Source of the DNA: Saccharothrix sp. NRRL B-16348
Lineage (GTDB): Bacteria > Actinomycetota > Actinomycetes > Mycobacteriales > Pseudonocardiaceae
Direction: 5' to 3'
NCBI RefSeq assembly: GCF_001280085.1
Contig: NZ_LGED01000037.1
Coordinates: 1 to 6,289, forward strand
DNA length: 6,289 bases
Numbering within the stretch: position 1 is the stretch's first letter; each line of letters begins with the position of its first letter. A program made the position numbers and the translations under genes. The notes under the pieces are model-generated. The model did not search any database and had not been told where the DNA came from. It saw only the letters and a program-made list of their open reading frames with translations. Of the stretch, positions 1 to 5,866 are shown piece by piece.

Positions 1-204
1 GTCGGCGTTCGCCTTGACCTGGGCCTCGGTGACGTTCCAGTTGAACGAGTCGTAGCTGTTCCAGCCCAGCGGCGGAGTCGTGGCGACCCCGTTGTCCCAC
101 GCCACGGCGGGCTGCTCGGACCCGGTCGTCAGGGTGGTCGCCATCAGGGCCGCGGCGGCGAGCACCAGTCCCGCCCGCCGCGCTGTCGTTCGGACTCCAC
201 GCAC
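1..204 (-). CDS. Secreted GH27-type alpha-galactosidase, N-terminal part (runs off window)
   Basis: Only the first 68 codons are present; the gene continues beyond position 1. The predicted start is GTG at 204-202, preceded by GGAG at 214-211 with a 6-nt spacer. An in-frame GTG at 216 lacks such a site. Residues 1-35 form a signal peptide: Arg-rich n-region, hydrophobic LVLAAAALMATTL core and an AVA cleavage site just before WDN. The mature start contains TPPLGWNSYDSFNW (residues 43-56) followed by VTEAQVKANAD. This is the PPxGWNSYDxF signature at the beginning of the (beta/alpha)8 barrel of glycoside hydrolase family 27 (alpha-galactosidase and related enzymes), where the Trp and the segment after it line the substrate pocket. 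The catalytic aspartates lie outside the window, so activity cannot be confirmed. The family normally hydrolyses terminal alpha-galactosides or related sugars; here it would act outside the cell. Confidence 0.78.
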   Translation of the reverse strand, partial: MRGVRTTARRAGLVLAAAALMATTLTTGSEQPAVAWDNGVATTPPLGWNSYDSFNWNVTEAQVKANAD

Positions 205-230
205 ACTGGTCTCCACTCGTCGTCGAGCGA

Positions 231-244
231 TGTGATCGATAACA
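231..244. promoter_or_regulatory. LacI/GalR-type operator-like palindrome
   Basis: TGTGATCGATAACA is a 14-bp palindrome centred on CpG (237/238) with a single mismatched arm position. LacI/GalR-family sugar regulators bind such CpG-centred palindromes. It lies between the candidate -10 (259-264) and the GTG start (204) of the GH27 gene, a position suited to blocking transcription in the absence of substrate. Both the site and the regulator family are inferred; no such regulator gene is in the window. Confidence 0.35.
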
Positions 245-258
245 CGAGACAGCGCCAG

Positions 259-288
259 AGTTTGCTTGGTACCTGTGACCGGTGTCAA
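259..288 (-). promoter_or_regulatory. Candidate promoter for the GH27 gene
   Basis: On the minus strand a perfect TTGACA (288-283) is followed after 18 nt by CAAACT (264-259), a weak -10. A transcript would start near 250 and leave a leader of roughly 45-50 nt before the GTG at 204. The -35 is convincing and the -10 is poor, so this is a candidate only. Confidence 0.35.
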
Positions 289-308
289 GAAGTGAAAGTG
301 AGCGTTAA

Positions 309-431
309 CATTCCATCTGGCGCGGCAGTGGTCCTACCGGTCTGCCCGCGCACGTCGACGTGGCGGACCTGATCCAGTCCGGCAGCTTCGGCCTGGTCGA
401 CGCGATCGAGAAGTTCGAGCCCAAGCGGGGC
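309..431 (+). pseudogene. Fragment of WhiG/FliA-like sigma factor (region 2)
   Basis: The frame opens after a TAA at 306-308, and from about 339 reads GLPAHVDVADLIQSG then SFGLVDAIEKFEPKRG. This matches the region 2 core of the WhiG/FliA sigma-28 family, where GLP..V...DL...G.FGL.DAIEKFD..RG contacts core polymerase and the -10 element. There is no start codon, no region 1 and nothing after the ..PKRG motif: the frame turns into Arg-rich nonsense and hits TGA at 462-464. It is a roughly 30-residue relic of a gene normally near 250-280 codons. It abuts a LuxR-type relic in another frame. Homology is recognised from motif memory, not a search. Confidence 0.6.
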
Positions 432-439
432 CGTCGGCG

Positions 440-538
440 GAGAAGCACAGCGACAACATCCTGACCAAGCTCGGCCTCCCGCCGGCGGACCAGACCCACC
501 GCCGCGTCCAAGCCGTCCGGGCCTACCTGAACCACTGA
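440..538 (+). pseudogene. C-terminal fragment of a LuxR-type HTH regulator
   Basis: From 440 the frame reads EKHSDNILTKLGLPPADQ then THRRVQAVRAYLNH, ending at TGA 536-538. This is the end of a LuxR/NarL-type DNA-binding domain: the second half of the recognition helix (normally TVEKHxxNIxxKLGL) and the closing HRRVxAVxAYL helix typical of actinobacterial response regulators. The receiver domain and the first HTH helices are missing. The piece is joined out of frame to the sigma fragment ending near 431, and no start codon or ribosome-binding site serves it. It is a gene relic, presumably left by deletion between two regulator genes. Confidence 0.62.
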
Positions 539-680
539 CCCGCCGGCGGACGACGCAACCCTGCGGTCCGGACGGCCCAATTCCGGCGGTCGCCGGTGAC
601 GCCGTGCCCCCGGCCACCGATGTAGTGATCACAGGGGCCGTCCGCCACCAGGCGACGGGGTGTTCAGGGGGTTTCACACG

Positions 681-2171
681 ATGCTGTCCTTACGACGGCG
701 CGCGTCCGCGCGCGCCCGCATCACCGTGGTCGGCGCCGCCACAGCGCTGTTCGCCGTGCTGACGACCGGGGTCGCGCACGCCGAACCACCGTCGAACGAC
801 GACTTCGACCACTCGACGGCCGTCACGGCCTTGCCGTTCACCACCACGCAGGACACGAGCGAGGCGACCGAGGCGGACGACGACCCGTCCTGGTGCCAGT
901 TCTACGAAGTCGAAGGCGGCGTCTGGTTCCACCACACCGCGACCGAGGACGGTTACCTGCGCGCCACCACGGTGGGCAGCGACCACACCACCGTCCTGTC
1001 GGCCAACACCGGCGAGCGCGGGAACCTGCGCGCCGCCGACCAGGCCTGCGACATCGGCTCCGACGCCACGATCACGTTCCGCGCCACGGCGGGCACCACC
1101 TACTACTTCTTCGTCGCGGGCTACTCCGTCACCGGCGGCGCGCTGTCGTTCGCCCTGCGCCCCGTCCCTGCCGTGGCCAACGACGCGTTCACCGCCGCCG
1201 AGCCGGTCACCGCGCTGCCCTTCACCACCCACCCGGACCTGTCGACCGCCACGTTCGAGGCCGACGAACCCGAGTCCAGCTGCGCCTACACCGAGACCGT
1301 GCCGTCGGTCTGGTACTCCTACACGCCGTCGGCGCGGACGTCGGTCACCGCGCGGGTCGAGCACAACGACGTCGTCGTCAGCGTCTACACCGGCGCGTCA
1401 CTGCCCGAGCTGACCGAGGTGACCTGCATGTCCTACTCCTACGAGCCGACGACCTTCGGCGCCACCGCGGGCACCACCTACTACCTCAGGGTCACCGGCC
1501 CGCGGCAGAGCTCCCAGCCCACCGCCCTGCACCTGGCCGAGGCGCCACCGCTGCGGCCCTACATCAGCAGGTCGACGTCCGAACCGTCGGTGTACGACAA
1601 CATCCACTTCAGGGTCGAGTCGAACAACTGGAACGAGGAGCCGCTCAGCGCCACGTGGGACTTCGGCGACGGCACCACGGCCCCGGCCACGACCGAGGGC
1701 GTCCAGCACCACTACACCGCCGACGGCGTCTACACCGTCACCATCGTCGCCACGTCGCCGGACGGCCGCACCGCCACGGCGAGCTCCGAGGTGGAGGTCG
1801 AGACGCACGACGTGGGGATCACCCGGTTCGACGTGCCGTCGTCTGCGCGGCAGGGCGAGACCAAGACGATCAAGGTGTACGTGGCGAACACGCGGTACGC
1901 CGAGACGGCGACCGTCGTGCTCTACAAGCGCACCAGGGACTACTGGACCGAGGTCGGCACGACGACCCTGCACGTGCCCGCGCACCCGACCCGCAAGGTG
2001 CAGTTCCCGTTCGCCCACACCTTCACGCCCGACGACGCCCTCGTCGGCAAGGTCGCCTTCCGGGCGCAGGTCACGCTCGCGTACCCGGTCCGCGACGCCC
2101 GCCCGATGGACAACGAGGTCATCTCCATCGCCACGACCGTGACCGGTTCGGCCGCGATGGCCGCCGCCTGA
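681..2171 (+). CDS. Secreted modular protein A: two Cys-paired beta-sandwich repeats, PKD-like and CARDB-like domains
   Basis: 496 aa. ATG 681 is chosen because AGGGGG (666-671) lies 9 nt upstream; a GTG at 660 would only add seven residues before the signal peptide. Residues 1-34 are a signal peptide (RRR...ARAR, hydrophobic core, AHA cleavage before EPP). Two homologous repeats follow, about 36-163 and 164-291. Each starts with an (A/S)ND(D/A)F segment and TALPFTT, then an acidic (E/D)ADDDP/EADEPE stretch with a Cys, a VWFxxT/VWYSYT strand, a second Cys and ATAGTTYY. They resemble the NDDF-type, PPC-like beta-sandwich repeats of bacterial exoproteins. Cysteines are C72/C123 and C201/C249, one pair per repeat, so one disulfide per domain is likely. 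A PKD-like domain spans about 300-373 (WDFGDGTT at 326-333, HHYTADGVYTVT), and a CARDB-like Ig-fold about 374-486 (HDVGITRFDVP...DNEV). There is no membrane anchor, sortase motif or catalytic signature. TTA at 690-692 encodes Leu4. It is paired with the next gene. Function unknown; extracellular binding is inferred. Confidence 0.9.
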   Translation: MLSLRRRASARARITVVGAATALFAVLTTGVAHAEPPSNDDFDHSTAVTALPFTTTQDTSEATEADDDPSWCQFYEVEGGVWFHHTATEDGYLRATTVGSDHTTVLSANTGERGNLRAADQACDIGSDATITFRATAGTTYYFFVAGYSVTGGALSFALRPVPAVANDAFTAAEPVTALPFTTHPDLSTATFEADEPESSCAYTETVPSVWYSYTPSARTSVTARVEHNDVVVSVYTGASLPELTEVTCMSYSYEPTTFGATAGTTYYLRVTGPRQSSQPTALHLAEAPPLRPYISRSTSEPSVYDNIHFRVESNNWNEEPLSATWDFGDGTTAPATTEGVQHHYTADGVYTVTIVATSPDGRTATASSEVEVETHDVGITRFDVPSSARQGETKTIKVYVANTRYAETATVVLYKRTRDYWTEVGTTTLHVPAHPTRKVQFPFAHTFTPDDALVGKVAFRAQVTLAYPVRDARPMDNEVISIATTVTGSAAMAAA

Positions 2172-2190
2172 CCGCCACACCACCACTTCC

Positions 2191-2197
2191 GGGAGAG
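2191..2197 (+). promoter_or_regulatory. Ribosome-binding site fixing the start of protein B
   Basis: GGGAGAG lies 6 nt before ATG 2204 within the 32-bp gap after the stop of protein A. It marks 2204 as the start even though the same frame is open far upstream through the first gene. The tight spacing and lack of a terminator suggest that both genes share one transcript. Confidence 0.7.
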
Positions 2198-2203
2198 ATC
2201 AGA

Positions 2204-3706
2204 ATGACGCTGCCCACCCGGCGGCGGGCGTTCACGCGCCTGCGCACGCCGATCATCGGCCTCGTCGCCGCCGCGATCGCGGTGCTGGCACCGGGCGTCG
2301 CGCACGCCGCGCCGCCCGCCAACGACGACTTCGACCAGGCCACCGCCATCACCGCGCTGCCGTTCTCGACCACGCAGGACACCACGCAGGCCACCAAGGC
2401 CGCCGACGACCCGACCGACTGCTACTACTGGGGCACGCGCAGCGTGTGGTTCCGCTACACCGCGACCGAGGACGCCCTGCTCAGGACCACCGTGTCCAGC
2501 ACCGGGCAGTCGCCGGTCGTGGCCGTCTACACCGGCGAGCGCGGCGCGCTCACGCAGGTGCCCGGGAGCTGCACGACGGACTTCCCGACGAGGGCGTTCC
2601 CCGTAACCGCGGGCACGACGTACCACATCGAGGTGTTCGAGTACTACTACGGCGGGCAGGTCGACTTCCGCCTCGCCACCGTCCCGCCCGCGCCGAACGA
2701 CGACGTCGCCGCGGCGGCCCCCGTCGTGCTGCCGGCCCAGCTCACCGGCGACCTGAGCCTGGCGTCGACCGAGCCGGACGAGGTCCCGTCCAGCTGCGAG
2801 CAGGGCCTCGACCGCTCCGTCTGGTACCGCTACACGCCGGAGCGGACCCGCTCGGTGGCCGTGATGACGGGGTACGGCTCACCCTCGATCACCGTGTACC
2901 AGGGTGCCACGCCGGACGCGCTGACCGAAGTGGACTGCGTCGACTCCTATTCCGGGTACAGCGCCGTGTTCACCGCCACCGCGGGCCGGACCTACTTCAT
3001 CAAGTTCGCCAAGAGCGCCGAACGGGCCTCGGAGTTCAGCCTGTCCCTGCAGAACGCGCCGGCGGTGCGCCCGATCGCGTCGCCCTACCCGAACACCCCG
3101 TCCACCTTCGACGACGTGCGGTTCACCGTCTACTCCGGAGACCCGCTGAACCGCCCGCTGGTCAGCGGCGAGGTGAAGTTCGGCGACGGCACGTCCGCGC
3201 CTATCACCGGCGACGCCCTCGTGCACCGCTACGCCGCCGACGGCGAGTACCGGGTGGAGGTGACCGGCACGACCTCCGACGGACGCACCGGCACCGGCGT
3301 GGAGACCCTGGTGGTCGAGACGCACGACGTGGGGCTGTCCGGCTTCACCGTGCCCGCCTCGGCCCGCGCCGGGCAGACCAAGCCGATCAAGGTGACGCTC
3401 GCCAACGGCACGGCCCGCGACGAAACGGTCGAGGTCGAGCTGCTGCGCCTGTCGGAGAGCGGGCACTACACCACCGTGGGCACGCTCAAGCAGTGGCTCG
3501 CCGGCGGGTCGCGCGTGGAGCTGCCGTTCGCCTACACCTACACCGCCGCGGACGTCGCGGCGGGCAAGGTGACGTTCAAGGTCCGGGTGGACGTCGACGG
3601 CCGGTACGACGGCGACGACAACCCTGCGGACAACGAGGTGGTGGCCGTGACGACGACCGTGCGCGCCGGCGCGACCACCGCGGACGACCTGCACTGCTGC
3701 CGCTAA
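2204..3706 (+). CDS. Secreted modular protein B, tandem paralogue of protein A
   Basis: 500 aa, collinear with protein A along its whole length. The signal peptide is residues 1-35 (TRRRAFTRLR, hydrophobic core, AHA before APP). Repeat 1, about 37-162, carries NDDFDQATAITALPF, SVWFRYTATED, VYTGERG and VTAGTTYH with C73/C123. Repeat 2, about 163-287, carries SVWYRYTPE, VYQGATPDALTEV and ATAGRTYF with C198/C245. The PKD-like domain (about 296-371) has KFGDGTSAP where protein A has WDFGDGTT, and HRYAADGEYRVEV. The CARDB-like domain (about 372-486) begins with the same VETHDVG motif as protein A and ends with PADNEVVAVTTTV. The tail TTADDLHCCR adds two adjacent cysteines absent from protein A. 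The shared VETHDVG region is also near-identical in DNA (1796-1817 and 3313-3334), and its offset of 1517 nt nearly equals the 1523-nt offset of the two starts, so the pair arose by whole-gene duplication. No enzyme motif seen. A secreted binding or structural role is inferred; substrate unknown. Confidence 0.9.
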   Translation: MTLPTRRRAFTRLRTPIIGLVAAAIAVLAPGVAHAAPPANDDFDQATAITALPFSTTQDTTQATKAADDPTDCYYWGTRSVWFRYTATEDALLRTTVSSTGQSPVVAVYTGERGALTQVPGSCTTDFPTRAFPVTAGTTYHIEVFEYYYGGQVDFRLATVPPAPNDDVAAAAPVVLPAQLTGDLSLASTEPDEVPSSCEQGLDRSVWYRYTPERTRSVAVMTGYGSPSITVYQGATPDALTEVDCVDSYSGYSAVFTATAGRTYFIKFAKSAERASEFSLSLQNAPAVRPIASPYPNTPSTFDDVRFTVYSGDPLNRPLVSGEVKFGDGTSAPITGDALVHRYAADGEYRVEVTGTTSDGRTGTGVETLVVETHDVGLSGFTVPASARAGQTKPIKVTLANGTARDETVEVELLRLSESGHYTTVGTLKQWLAGGSRVELPFAYTYTAADVAAGKVTFKVRVDVDGRYDGDDNPADNEVVAVTTTVRAGATTADDLHCCR

Positions 3707-3745
3707 ACGAGTAACACGCAAGTCTGGGTGGTAGCCGGAGACGGA

Positions 3746-3794
3746 CGAAGGGTGTTCAAGATCCGTTTGTGACGACGGACCTGAACACCCTTCG
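3746..3794. terminator. Hairpin terminator between convergent genes
   Basis: A perfect 13-bp stem (3746-3758 with 3782-3794, CGAAGGGTGTTCA and its complement) continues past a small AGA/CC internal loop into a further 5 bp (3762-3766 with 3775-3779) and closes on an 8-nt loop. It lies 40 nt after the stop of protein B and 24 nt beyond the stop of the opposing propeller gene. It is therefore placed to end transcription from both sides. There is no T-tract, as is common for terminators in high-GC actinobacteria. Confidence 0.75.
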
Positions 3795-3817
3795 CACCGC
3801 ACTCCACGTCAAGATCG

Positions 3818-4828
3818 CTATCCGGCGTTGCGCCACCTCGTGGCGCGGAAGGAGCCGTTCGCCATGGTGCGGCCGACGATCGTGCCGCTGTTGTTGATGT
3901 CCGTGGCGACCCCGTGGGCGCCGCCCAGCGTGGCGAGTCTCGTGATGGTCCCGTAGGCGCCCCAGCGGACCGCGTGGGTCCGACCGTCGACGTCGAGGGC
4001 ATAGCCGACGATAAGACCCGCGTCACTGACCCCGGTGGCCCCGGCTTCAGGGGTGCCGAACGCGGGGAGCACGGCCGCCGCACCGGTGACATCCCAACGC
4101 ACCGCCGCGCTGCCACTGTCGGTGTAGCAGGTGCCGACGATCAGGCCGGATTCGTTGATCCCGTGTGCGAAGCAGTCCTGGTGACCGGGAGGCGTGTCGA
4201 GTCGGCCGATGACGCCTGCCGCGTCCCACATCACCGCGTGGCGGTTCCCGTCGGAGCCCTGTGAGTACCCGACGACGGTGCCGTCGTTGTTGACGTCATA
4301 GGCGATGCCGTCGTCGTTGCCGCCCGGCAACGTGGCGAGCGGGGTGGGCCGGCTGCTCGCGTTCTCCCACCGCACCGGCGACTGCGGGTAGTCGCCCACG
4401 AGACCCACGATGACGCCGTCGTCGTTCACGCCCCGGGCCGAGCCGGTGGAGTCCCCGGGAAGCCGGGTCACCGCTCCGGTGACCTCCCACCGCACCGGGT
4501 ACGTGACCTCGTGCTCGGCCGACTCCGCCTCGCCGACCACCACACCGTCGTCGTTGATGTCGTGGGCTGCGCTGCGCCGGCCCGGGGTCGCGAGCTCGGT
4601 GATCGCCCCGGACGCGTTCCAGAGCAGAGCGTGGTCCCATCCGCTGGGACGCGTGGAGTAGCCGACCGCGACGCCGTCGTCGCGCACGCTGGTGGCCTGG
4701 CTGAACGTGTCGCCCGGAGTCGTGCCCATGTCGGTGGTGACGATGGCGGCCGATGCCGGGGAGGCCGTCGCGACGGTCACCACCACGGCCATCGCGCCCA
4801 CGACTGATCTTCGACGAGAACGCCTCAC
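3818..4828 (-). CDS. Secreted HAF-type repeat protein, predicted seven-bladed beta-propeller
   Basis: 336 aa. Start chosen at GTG 4828-4826, with GGGGG (4840-4836) 7 nt upstream; ATG 4855 would place this Shine-Dalgarno-like run inside the gene. Residues 1-27 form a signal peptide ([14 protein letters not shown] core, SPASA cleavage). The rest is seven repeats of 43-45 residues. Each has a (V/I)(N/R/S)(D/N/E)(D/S/A)Gxx(V)VG turn beginning at residues 48, 91, 134, 179, 224, 267 and 311, then an HAVRW-like strand and a GxIxxLxTxGG strand. This is the pattern of HAF-type extracellular repeats. The last repeat stops after RATRWRNAG, and its missing final strand is supplied by [14 protein letters not shown] at the mature N-terminus. 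That is the usual velcro closure of a propeller. Cys219 and Cys234 could form a disulfide between neighbouring strands. No catalytic motif seen. It is convergent with the tandem pair. A binding or adhesion role is inferred; ligand unknown. Confidence 0.85.
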   Translation of the reverse strand: MRRSRRRSVVGAMAVVVTVATASPASAAIVTTDMGTTPGDTFSQATSVRDDGVAVGYSTRPSGWDHALLWNASGAITELATPGRRSAAHDINDDGVVVGEAESAEHEVTYPVRWEVTGAVTRLPGDSTGSARGVNDDGVIVGLVGDYPQSPVRWENASSRPTPLATLPGGNDDGIAYDVNNDGTVVGYSQGSDGNRHAVMWDAAGVIGRLDTPPGHQDCFAHGINESGLIVGTCYTDSGSAAVRWDVTGAAAVLPAFGTPEAGATGVSDAGLIVGYALDVDGRTHAVRWGAYGTITRLATLGGAHGVATDINNSGTIVGRTMANGSFRATRWRNAG

Positions 4829-4880
4829 TGTGATTCCCCCATCTGCGGCGCACATACGAGTGCCGATCTCCCGTGGTACA

Positions 4881-4938
4881 AGACGATCACAGGCTGGGGC
4901 ATGCCGTTGTGACGGGGAACCGCCGTTCAGACGATCAC
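4881..4938. repeat. 10-bp direct repeat upstream of the propeller gene
   Basis: AGACGATCAC occurs at 4881-4890 and again at 4929-4938, 48 bp apart, 53-110 bp upstream of the propeller start. Same-orientation copies upstream of a gene can be regulator sites, but two 10-mers in 100 bp could also be chance. The rest of 4829-4994 shows no clear promoter; the nearest candidate is TTGTAC (4881-4876) and TATGTG (4856-4851) with a long 19-nt spacer, on the minus strand. Confidence 0.25.
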
Positions 4939-4994
4939 CGCCCTTGGCGGCCGGTGGGTGTCGTCCTGCGGCTGCGACGCGGCACCGGTCCTGA

Positions 4995-5225
4995 CGCCCG
5001 CACTTCGCCGACGGGATCAACGGCATGACGCTGGTCGACCTGCTCGAGATGTTGGCGGACTGGAAGGCGGCCACCGAACGCGCCCCGCAGGGTGACCTCG
5101 CGGCCAGCCTGACGATCAACCGCGACCGGTTCGACATCGCACCACAGCTGATGGACATCCTGACCAACACCGCCCGCCACCTCGGATGGCTGACCGCAGA
5201 ACCGGACCACGACACAGCACCCTGA
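4995..5225 (+). pseudogene. 5'-truncated DUF5662 family gene
   Basis: The frame opens after a TGA at 4992-4994 and reads [59 protein letters not shown] and ARHLGW to TGA 5223-5225. This is the C-terminal half of DUF5662 proteins, whose core reads HHPEHFxxGIxGMTLxDLxEMLxDWKAA followed by INxxRFxIxxQLxxILxNTxxHLGW. The N-terminal half, with the early His-containing helices expected of this probable HD-like metal-binding fold, is absent and is not found upstream in any frame. ATG 5025 could start a 66-aa product, with only a weak GGGA before it, but the conserved PEHF..G segment lies upstream of that ATG. I therefore treat it as a remnant. Molecular function of the family is not established. Confidence 0.65.
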
Positions 5226-5232
5226 CGCGACA

Positions 5233-5246
5233 GGGCCACCAGGCCC
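5233..5246 (+). terminator. Short hairpin after the DUF5662 remnant
   Basis: GGGCC ACCA GGCCC (5-bp stem, 4-nt loop) begins 8 nt after the stop at 5225. The short stem and missing T-tract make it a weak candidate. The rest of 5247-5316, between this remnant and the opposing HD relic, shows nothing recognisable. Confidence 0.25.
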
Positions 5247-5316
5247 GACACCGACCAGCATCGACCAGACCCCGGCACCCCGTCACCGATCGGCCACCGG
5301 CGATGTCCGCGCCGTG

Positions 5317-5701
5317 TCATGTGGTGGCCAGCCGTGCTTCGACCCGCTCGGCGGCGGCGAGCAGGTGCGGCTCGCGCAGGTGGTGGGCTCGGGCGTTGGG
5401 CGAGTCGGGTCCGTGGCGCTCCAGCATGCCGGCCAACCGGTCGCGGAGGGGCGTGCGACGACCGAGTTCGTCCACCGTGGAACCCGGTGTCGACCACCGG
5501 CGGGGCGTAGCCGATGTCGTGCAACCAGGCTGCTGCGATGAGCAGATCCCTGTCGACCTCCGACACCGTCGCGGCCAACTCGGCCGCGCGTTCGGCCACT
5601 GCGGTCGTGTGCCGCCATCGGCTGCCCGACGAGCCGAGCAGATTCATCGCCAGCTCGCGCGCACGCACGGAGTCGTACGCCGCGCCGTCCCCCAGGATCA
5701 C
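5317..5701 (-). pseudogene. HD-domain phosphohydrolase-like gene with internal deletion and frameshift
   Basis: From GTG 5701-5699 (GGGAAG 9 nt upstream) 75 codons read VILGDG.., [48 protein letters not shown] and VVDTGFH. This is the start of a bacterial HD-domain protein: His31 of the first helix and the His61-Asp62 HD pair are present. At 5479-5473 the reading shifts by one frame. The new frame then reads [36 protein letters not shown] and [16 protein letters not shown] to TGA 5319-5317. This resembles the C-terminal helices of the same family (RLAEIxxRYGP...ELLAAVERVEARL). The middle of the domain, which should follow TGFHPLDGAR.. and carry the distal metal ligand, is gone, by my estimate about 60 residues. 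Total coding relic is about 127 residues, well short of the family. A fused product would lack a complete metal site, so it is probably non-functional. Confidence 0.68.
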
Positions 5702-5741
5702 TGCTGTGGGCTTCCCGAGGCGAACAACGAAAGGTGAACGT

Positions 5742-5747
5742 ATCGTA
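5742..5747 (-). promoter_or_regulatory. Possible -10 box upstream of the HD relic
   Basis: TACGAT on the minus strand lies in a short AT-richer stretch (5721-5750) about 40 nt before the GTG at 5701. No convincing -35 precedes it. It may be the leftover promoter of the broken HD gene. Confidence 0.2.
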
Positions 5748-5804
5748 AACGGGCGACGGCGGGATGGTGGATCGGCGGTTTCGCTGATCGGCCTCTCACC
5801 GTGC

Positions 5805-5858
5805 CGGTGTCCACTCCCCCAGGGACACCGAAGACGGTGGTCTCCGTCCGGCGACGGA
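5805..5858. repeat. Two small adjacent hairpins
   Basis: CGGTGTCC (5805-5812) pairs perfectly with GGACACCG (5823-5830) across a 10-nt loop. Just beyond, TCCGTC (5843-5848) pairs with GACGGA (5853-5858) across CGGC. They lie between the unrecognised coding-like piece and the HD relic, and might be a degraded terminator or chance structure in GC-rich DNA. Confidence 0.25.
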
Positions 5859-5866
5859 CCTGGTGT

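Noticed and set aside
478..551. 13-nt direct repeat CCCGCCGGCGGAC at 478-490 and 539-551
   Set aside because: Composition-driven GC-rich motif; no mobile element ends or flanking duplication found.
625..632. GTGATCAC palindrome upstream of protein A as an operator
   Set aside because: Only 8 bp, does not extend outward, and no clear promoter elements accompany it.
660..680. GTG 660 as start of protein A
   Set aside because: It would put the AGGGGG ribosome-binding site inside the gene and add FRGFHT before a signal peptide that already starts well at ATG 681.
1398..2186. Minus-strand open frame of 262 codons
   Set aside because: Arg/Gly/Val-rich composition and lack of any motif; it mirrors the third-position G/C bias of protein A.
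893..2203. Long plus-strand open frame overlapping protein A and continuous with protein B
   Set aside because: Its product over this stretch is Arg/His-rich nonsense in the second frame of protein A. The signal peptide and ribosome-binding site at 2191-2204 mark where the real gene begins.
2446..3714. Plus-strand open frame of 422 codons inside protein B
   Set aside because: Arg/Pro/His-rich antiframe product typical of high-GC genes, with no signal or domain motif, while the protein B frame is fully coherent.
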